A DNA stretch of 64,000 bases from JAEZAA01 sp964514485 (GTDB taxonomy: Bacteria; Pseudomonadota; Gammaproteobacteria; Pseudomonadales; Oleiphilaceae), in NCBI GenBank assembly GCA_964514485.1, contig CAZEWG010000001.1, positions 1 through 64,000 of the forward strand, given 5' to 3'. A model generated the notes under the pieces. The model searched no databases. It saw only the letters and a program-made list of their open reading frames with translations, and had not been told where the DNA came from. The position numbers and the translations under genes were made by a program. Below are positions 60,111-64,000 of this stretch, in pieces (position 1 is the first letter of the stretch; each line of letters opens with the position of its first letter).

Positions 60111-60929
60111 TTATTCCTTACCGTAACTCATACAGTCGCAACTGGCGCAGGCCCCGGTATCCACATCCAGGGCCGTCAGCTCTCCCCCCCAGACACAACC
60201 GGTATCCAGTGCCAGAAACCGGTTGTTCCGCACCCGCCCTTCCAGTGCCGCCCAGTGGCCAAACAGAATGCGGGTGGAGTCCGGACGGGGGTACTCAAAC
60301 CAGGGCCGAAAACCAGGGGGCGCCTCATCGGGGCCTTTCTTGTTGGCCAAGTCCAGCTGCCCCTGGGCATTGATAAAACGCATCCGGGTTAAATAGTTGG
60401 TAATCAGTCGCAGGCGATCAGCGCCCTGGTGACGATCATCCCAGGTATCGGGCTGATTGCCATACATCTGGGCAAAAAACGCTTGGTATTGGGGACCCCG
60501 CAACGCCTGTTCCAGTTCTGCCGCCAGTTGCCGGGCCTGGGACAGGCTCCACTGGGGCGGTAACCCGGCATGGGTCATCACCGTATCCCGCGCCTCGTCA
60601 TAATGCAGCAGGGGTTGCTGACGCAGCCAATGGCAGAGCTCATCGGCATCGGGCGCATCCAGAACCGCGTCCAGGGTATCTTTTCGCTTGCGCCGCTCAG
60701 CCCCCGCCCAAACCGCCAGCAGGTGCAGGTCATGGTTGCCCAGCACCGTCACCGCGGCAGGCCCCAGGGATTTGACGAATCTCAAACACTCCAGGGACTG
60801 GGGGCCGCGGTTCACCAAGTCACCGGTGAACCAAAGCTGGTCCCGGGCCGGATCAAAGCTGACTTGATCCAGTAAGCGCTGCAGTGGCTCGAAACAACCT
60901 TGCAGATCACCAATGGCGTAAACCGGCAT
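60111..60929 (-). CDS. apaH: Symmetrical bis(5'-nucleosyl)-tetraphosphatase
   Basis: 272 residues; hydrolyses Ap4A and can remove Np4 caps from RNA. Metallophosphatase motifs: YAIGDLQGCFEPLQRLL, FTGDLVNRGPQSLECL, VLGNHDLHLL and FGHWAALEGRVRNNRFLALDTGCVWGG. The frame is open upstream, but ATG 60929 begins at the family N-terminus (MPVYAIGDLQG). Distal part of surA-pdxA-rsmA-apaG-apaH; 32 bases after apaG. Confidence 0.96.
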   Translation of the reverse strand: MPVYAIGDLQGCFEPLQRLLDQVSFDPARDQLWFTGDLVNRGPQSLECLRFVKSLGPAAVTVLGNHDLHLLAVWAGAERRKRKDTLDAVLDAPDADELCHWLRQQPLLHYDEARDTVMTHAGLPPQWSLSQARQLAAELEQALRGPQYQAFFAQMYGNQPDTWDDRHQGADRLRLITNYLTRMRFINAQGQLDLANKKGPDEAPPGFRPWFEYPRPDSTRILFGHWAALEGRVRNNRFLALDTGCVWGGELTALDVDTGACASCDCMSYGKE

Positions 60930-60961
60930 GCCAGCTCCTATCGTGAGTGTAACGTCCGTCG

Positions 60962-61357
60962 TTAGTGTAGCGTCCGCGGAAACGACAACACGAAACGTGG
61001 AATTTCCGCGTCGAACAGGCTGCCGTCCTCGGCACGCATCTGATAGCTCCCTTCCATGGTGCCGACTTCGGTCGCCAGGACACAACCGCTGGTGTAGTCA
61101 TAGCTGGAGCCCGGTTCAATGGTCGGCTTCTCGCCAATCACCCCTTCACCCCGGACCTCCTGTATCTGACGATGGGCGTCGGTGATGATCCAGTGACGGG
61201 AGAGTAGCTGTGCGGCCTGGCTTCCGTGGTTGGAGATCGTGACGTGATAAGCGAACACATAGCGGGAGTCTTCTGGCTTGGATTGCTCCGGCAGATAGTG
61301 GCTGGTCACTTTCACCTGAATGTCAGGCAACACTTTCTGTTGTTTCATGAACTGCAT
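60962..61357 (-). CDS. apaG: ApaG protein (Co2+/Mg2+ efflux protein family)
   Basis: 131 residues, single immunoglobulin-like beta-sandwich. Motifs: IQVKVTSHYLPEQSKPEDSRYVFAYHVTISNHG, LLSRHWIITDA and GEGVIGEKPTIEPGSSYDYTSGC. Six bases after rsmA. A second ATG three codons in is an alternative start. Molecular function is not established. Confidence 0.95.
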   Translation of the reverse strand: MQFMKQQKVLPDIQVKVTSHYLPEQSKPEDSRYVFAYHVTISNHGSQAAQLLSRHWIITDAHRQIQEVRGEGVIGEKPTIEPGSSYDYTSGCVLATEVGTMEGSYQMRAEDGSLFDAEIPRFVLSFPRTLH

Positions 61358-61363
61358 TAATCC

Positions 61364-62194
61364 TTATTCTTCAACCGGGCGAATGGCTTCCCGTCGCTCG
61401 GCCAGCTTATTGCTGAGGTGTACGTACTCGGATAAGGATAACTGTTCCGGGCGTCGCGCGGAATCCAGCCCCAGCTCGTCCCAGACGGAGGCATCCTCAA
61501 CCAGGTTACGCAGGGCATTGCGCAAAGTCTTGCGGCGCATGTTGAACGCCTCCCGGACCACCCGTTCCAGCAACTTCACGTCTTGGGCCGGATACGGCAG
61601 TTCCCGATAGGGTTCCAGGCGCACAATGGCGGAATCCACCTTGGGGGCCGGACGGAACGCGCCGGGGCCCACATCAAACAGGTGGGCCACCCGGCAGTGA
61701 TACTGGACCATGATCCCCAGGCGCCCATAGTGGGGGTCGCCGGGGCCCGCGGCCAAACGCTCCACCACTTCCTTCTGCAACATGAAGTGCATGTCCTGGA
61801 TCAGATCCGCCTGGGCCAGCAAATGAAACATCAACGGCGTGGAGATGTTATAGGGCAGGTTGCCAACCACCCGCAGCCGTTGATCGGCCGGCTTTAACTG
61901 AGCGAAATCGAACCGCAGGGCATCCGCTTCGTGAATCCGGAAATCCGGATAATTGAAAAACTTGGTGCGCAGCACCGGAATCAGGTCCCGGTCCAGCTCC
62001 ACCACATCCAACCGGCCGTCCGTCGCGCTCAGCAACAGTTCCGTGAGTGCTCCCAGGCCCGGGCCAATTTCCACCAGGGCCTCACCAGGCTTGGGGTTGA
62101 TGGCCCGGACAATCCGGGAGATGACTCCCTGGTCATGGAGGAAGTTTTGCCCAAACCGCTTACGGGCCTGGTGCATTAAGGGATGCTTAGCCAC
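61364..62194 (-). CDS. rsmA: 16S rRNA (adenine1518/1519-N6)-dimethyltransferase (KsgA)
   Basis: 276 residues; dimethylates two adjacent adenosines near the 3' end of 16S rRNA as a late 30S maturation check. Motifs: RKRFGQNFLHDQGVISRIV, EIGPGLGALTELLL (SAM loop), and VGNLPYNISTPLMFHLL (NLPY catalytic loop). Its start overlaps the end of pdxA by eight bases. Confidence 0.97.
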   Translation of the reverse strand: MAKHPLMHQARKRFGQNFLHDQGVISRIVRAINPKPGEALVEIGPGLGALTELLLSATDGRLDVVELDRDLIPVLRTKFFNYPDFRIHEADALRFDFAQLKPADQRLRVVGNLPYNISTPLMFHLLAQADLIQDMHFMLQKEVVERLAAGPGDPHYGRLGIMVQYHCRVAHLFDVGPGAFRPAPKVDSAIVRLEPYRELPYPAQDVKLLERVVREAFNMRRKTLRNALRNLVEDASVWDELGLDSARRPEQLSLSEYVHLSNKLAERREAIRPVEE

Positions 62195-63206
62195 GCTTGG
62201 ACTCCTCGCGCCGGGCTTTCAATTGTTGCTCGGCCAACGCCATCTGACGGGCATAATCCAGCGCGGTCAGCAGACTGCCGCTTTCAGCCTGGCCGGTGCC
62301 GGCCAGATCCAATGCGGTGCCATGGTCCACCGAGGTGCGGATGATGGGCAGCCCCAGGGTAATATTGGCGGCATGCCCAAACCCTTTGTACTTCAAAACG
62401 GGTAATCCCTGGTCATGATACATGGCCAGCACGGCATCGGCCTGGTCGAGATATTTCGGGGTAAACAGGGTGTCCGCCGGCAGCGGCCCCAGCAGGTCCA
62501 GGCCCTGCTCCCGTAGGCGCTTGAGCACCGGCTCGATCACGTCGATTTCCTCGCGCCCCATATGCCCGCCCTCGCCGGCATGAGGGTTGAGTCCAGCTAC
62601 CAGAATGCGTGGTTGGGCGACGCCGAACTTCTGCTGCAAGTCCTTATGTAAAACCTGCAGCACCTCTTTCAGGACTTCCTGGGTCAAGGCTCCCGGCACT
62701 CGGGCCAGCGGAAGATGGGTCGTCGCCAAAGCGACTTTCAAGCCTTCCGTCGCCAGCATCATCACCACTTTGGGAGTGGCGGTGATCTGCTCCAGAAATT
62801 CGGTATGACCGGTGAAGGCAATCCCGGCATCATTGATGATGCCCTTATGCACGGGCGCCGTCACCATGGCGGCAAATTCGCCCGCCAAACAGCCGTTCAC
62901 GGCCCGGCGCAAGGTATCGAGGACGTATTGGGCATTGCCCACATTCAGCTCGCCCGCCCGGGCCGGCACCCCCAGTTTTACGGGAACCACACAGAGTTGT
63001 CCCGGCTGGTCGGCCCGGGGCGCCTGCCGGGCGTCAAACCGGCGTAACTGCAGGGGCAAGCCCAGTTGTTGCGCCCGCTCCGTCAGCAGGTCCGGGTCGG
63101 CAATCACCACCCATTCCACATCGTCGGGACGCTGCATTTGGGCCAACTGAACACACAAGTCCGGGCCAATGCCCGCCGGCTCACCGGCTGTAATGGCTAA
63201 TCTCAT
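62187..63206 (-). CDS. pdxA: 4-hydroxythreonine-4-phosphate dehydrogenase
   Basis: 339 residues, NAD-dependent enzyme of the deoxyxylulose-dependent pyridoxal phosphate pathway. Motifs: TAGEPAGIGPDLCVQL, FTGHTEFLEQI, AGLNPHAGEGGHMGREE and AVLAMYHDQGLPVLK with the metal histidines. Overlaps rsmA by eight bases and starts two bases after surA. Confidence 0.97.
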   Translation of the reverse strand: MRLAITAGEPAGIGPDLCVQLAQMQRPDDVEWVVIADPDLLTERAQQLGLPLQLRRFDARQAPRADQPGQLCVVPVKLGVPARAGELNVGNAQYVLDTLRRAVNGCLAGEFAAMVTAPVHKGIINDAGIAFTGHTEFLEQITATPKVVMMLATEGLKVALATTHLPLARVPGALTQEVLKEVLQVLHKDLQQKFGVAQPRILVAGLNPHAGEGGHMGREEIDVIEPVLKRLREQGLDLLGPLPADTLFTPKYLDQADAVLAMYHDQGLPVLKYKGFGHAANITLGLPIIRTSVDHGTALDLAGTGQAESGSLLTALDYARQMALAEQQLKARREESKRG

Positions 63207-63208
63207 GA

Positions 63209-64000
63209 TTATGCCTGCTCTTTGATTTCGACGTAGGCTTCCTCGCGAATCTCCCGTAACCAGCTTTCCAGCTCTTCCTCAAACTTGCGGCGGAACAGCA
63301 ACTGGCGGACCTGGGCTTCCTGCAACTGGACGCCAATATCTTGCTGGCGTCGCTCCAGCACTTCCAGAATGTGCCAGCCGAACTGGGTGCGAAACGGCTT
63401 GCTGACCTCGCCCAGGGCGCTGGCCATCATCACCTTCTCAAACTCCGGTACGGTATCGCCCGGGTTGAGCCAGTCCATTTCGCCGCCCGCGCTGGCCGAA
63501 GCCGGGTCATCGGAATAGGCCTTGGCCAGATCCGCGAAACTTTCGCCACCCTGGGTAATCCGTTTGTGCAACTGCCCAATCAACTGCTGGGCCTCATATT
63601 CGGAACGGATCTCGGTGGGCCGGATCAGAATATGCCGGGTACGGGACTGCTCCACGATTTGGCTCACCCCGCCCCGCTTATCCACCAGTTTGATCAAGTG
63701 AATCCCACTACCGGCGACAATGGGTTCAGCCACCTCGCCCACTTTCAGGCGGGGCGCCACTTCCACAAACAGGCTGGGCAACTGCTCGGCGCTACGCCAG
63801 CCCAGCGAGCCACCTTCCAACGCGGTTTGGGCATCGGAATGGGCCATCGCCAACTGCTGGAAATTAGCGCCTTGCTGTAACTGTTGATACAAGTCCCGGG
63901 CCTTGGCCTGGATCTCGGCCAGTTGCTCCTGGGTCGGCTGCTCCGGTGCCGCAATCAGAATATGCCCCAGCAGGTACTCTTCCGAGGTCTGCGACTTGCC
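63209..64000 (-). CDS. surA: Periplasmic chaperone SurA, C-terminal part (partial)
   Basis: 264 codons are present; the N-terminal signal peptide and chaperone core lie beyond the window. Two parvulin domains are seen: P1 (EYLLGHILI ... EGGSLGWRSAEQLPSLF ... GIHLIKLVDKRG) and P2 (TRHILIRPTEIRSEYEAQQLI ... GGEMDWLNPGDTVPEFEKVM ... FGWHILEVLERRQQD), then the C-terminal helix. It delivers outer-membrane proteins to BAM. First visible gene of surA-pdxA-rsmA-apaG-apaH. Confidence 0.96.
   Translation of the reverse strand, partial: GKSQTSEEYLLGHILIAAPEQPTQEQLAEIQAKARDLYQQLQQGANFQQLAMAHSDAQTALEGGSLGWRSAEQLPSLFVEVAPRLKVGEVAEPIVAGSGIHLIKLVDKRGGVSQIVEQSRTRHILIRPTEIRSEYEAQQLIGQLHKRITQGGESFADLAKAYSDDPASASAGGEMDWLNPGDTVPEFEKVMMASALGEVSKPFRTQFGWHILEVLERRQQDIGVQLQEAQVRQLLFRRKFEEELESWLREIREEAYVEIKEQA

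Noticed and set aside
1..64000. CRISPR arrays, tRNA or rRNA genes, prophage or integrase
   Set aside because: No regularly spaced direct repeats, no cloverleaf-like sequence in any intergenic space, and no phage or integrase proteins were seen. A covariance-model scan would be decisive for tRNA.

Overview
The window is a continuous stretch of a gammaproteobacterial chromosome, not a plasmid or phage. The evidence is core gene order typical of that class: nuoH-N, aroQ-accBC-prmA, dusB-fis-purHD, surA-pdxA-rsmA-apaG-apaH, slmA, and sugE under a guanidine-II riboswitch. A lipase with its own foldase, LapD, DUF2333 and KtrAB fit a Pseudomonadales/Oceanospirillales-type free-living (perhaps marine) bacterium, but I cannot name the genus. 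There are three 100-N scaffold gaps (2641-2740, 22688-22787, 52198-52297). I saw no rRNA, tRNA, CRISPR array, phage or intact insertion sequence.

Layout. 1-6204 is the distal half of the complex I operon (nuoH end to nuoN; nuoL is cut by a gap). 6296-10435 holds an ABC-F protein (YbiT), a PhaC-like serine hydrolase and a LysR regulator. 10641-12762 is the glutathione-dependent formaldehyde pathway (FrmA, FghA), divergent from the LysR gene and interrupted by a MITE-like repeat. 12831-19210 is accessory: SnoaL-like protein, TauE permease, a small exported gene pair of unknown role, lipase foldase and lipase, RlmA, nitronate monooxygenase. 19322-32514 is rich in signalling and envelope genes: a porin / small phosphate-binding-like protein / GGDEF-EAL cluster, VanZ, a DUF4136 lipoprotein, an orphan solute-binding protein, and a 1246-residue multi-PAS GGDEF-EAL protein coupled to a flavodoxin-fold protein. 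32655-37216 carries KtrAB, a patatin-like lipase, SugE with its riboswitch, and pyrophosphatase. 37317-42309 carries DUF2333, LapD and a double-REC diguanylate cyclase. 42556-53375 is housekeeping biosynthesis ending in a DAHP synthase controlled by an aromatic leader-peptide attenuator. 53943-64000 has a secretin-N-like protein, a 320-bp MITE-like repeat, a DnaJ/VWA pair, an inositol phosphatase, SlmA, ThiG/ThiS and the surA-apaH operon.

How the genes work together. Four c-di-GMP proteins lie within about 23 kb: two composite GGDEF-EAL enzymes, one degenerate receptor (LapD) and one response-regulator cyclase, so this is a hot spot for sessile/motile control. The most informative regulatory DNA is (i) the two-hairpin ACGA-loop guanidine-II riboswitch before sugE and (ii) an attenuator before the DAHP synthase whose leader peptide carries clustered Phe, Tyr and Trp codons, with mutually exclusive antiterminator and terminator visible in the sequence. 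Repeats are also notable: a family of GGGCAGAC palindromes, two different MITE-like elements, and two independent short tandem duplications that each straddle a gene's stop codon.
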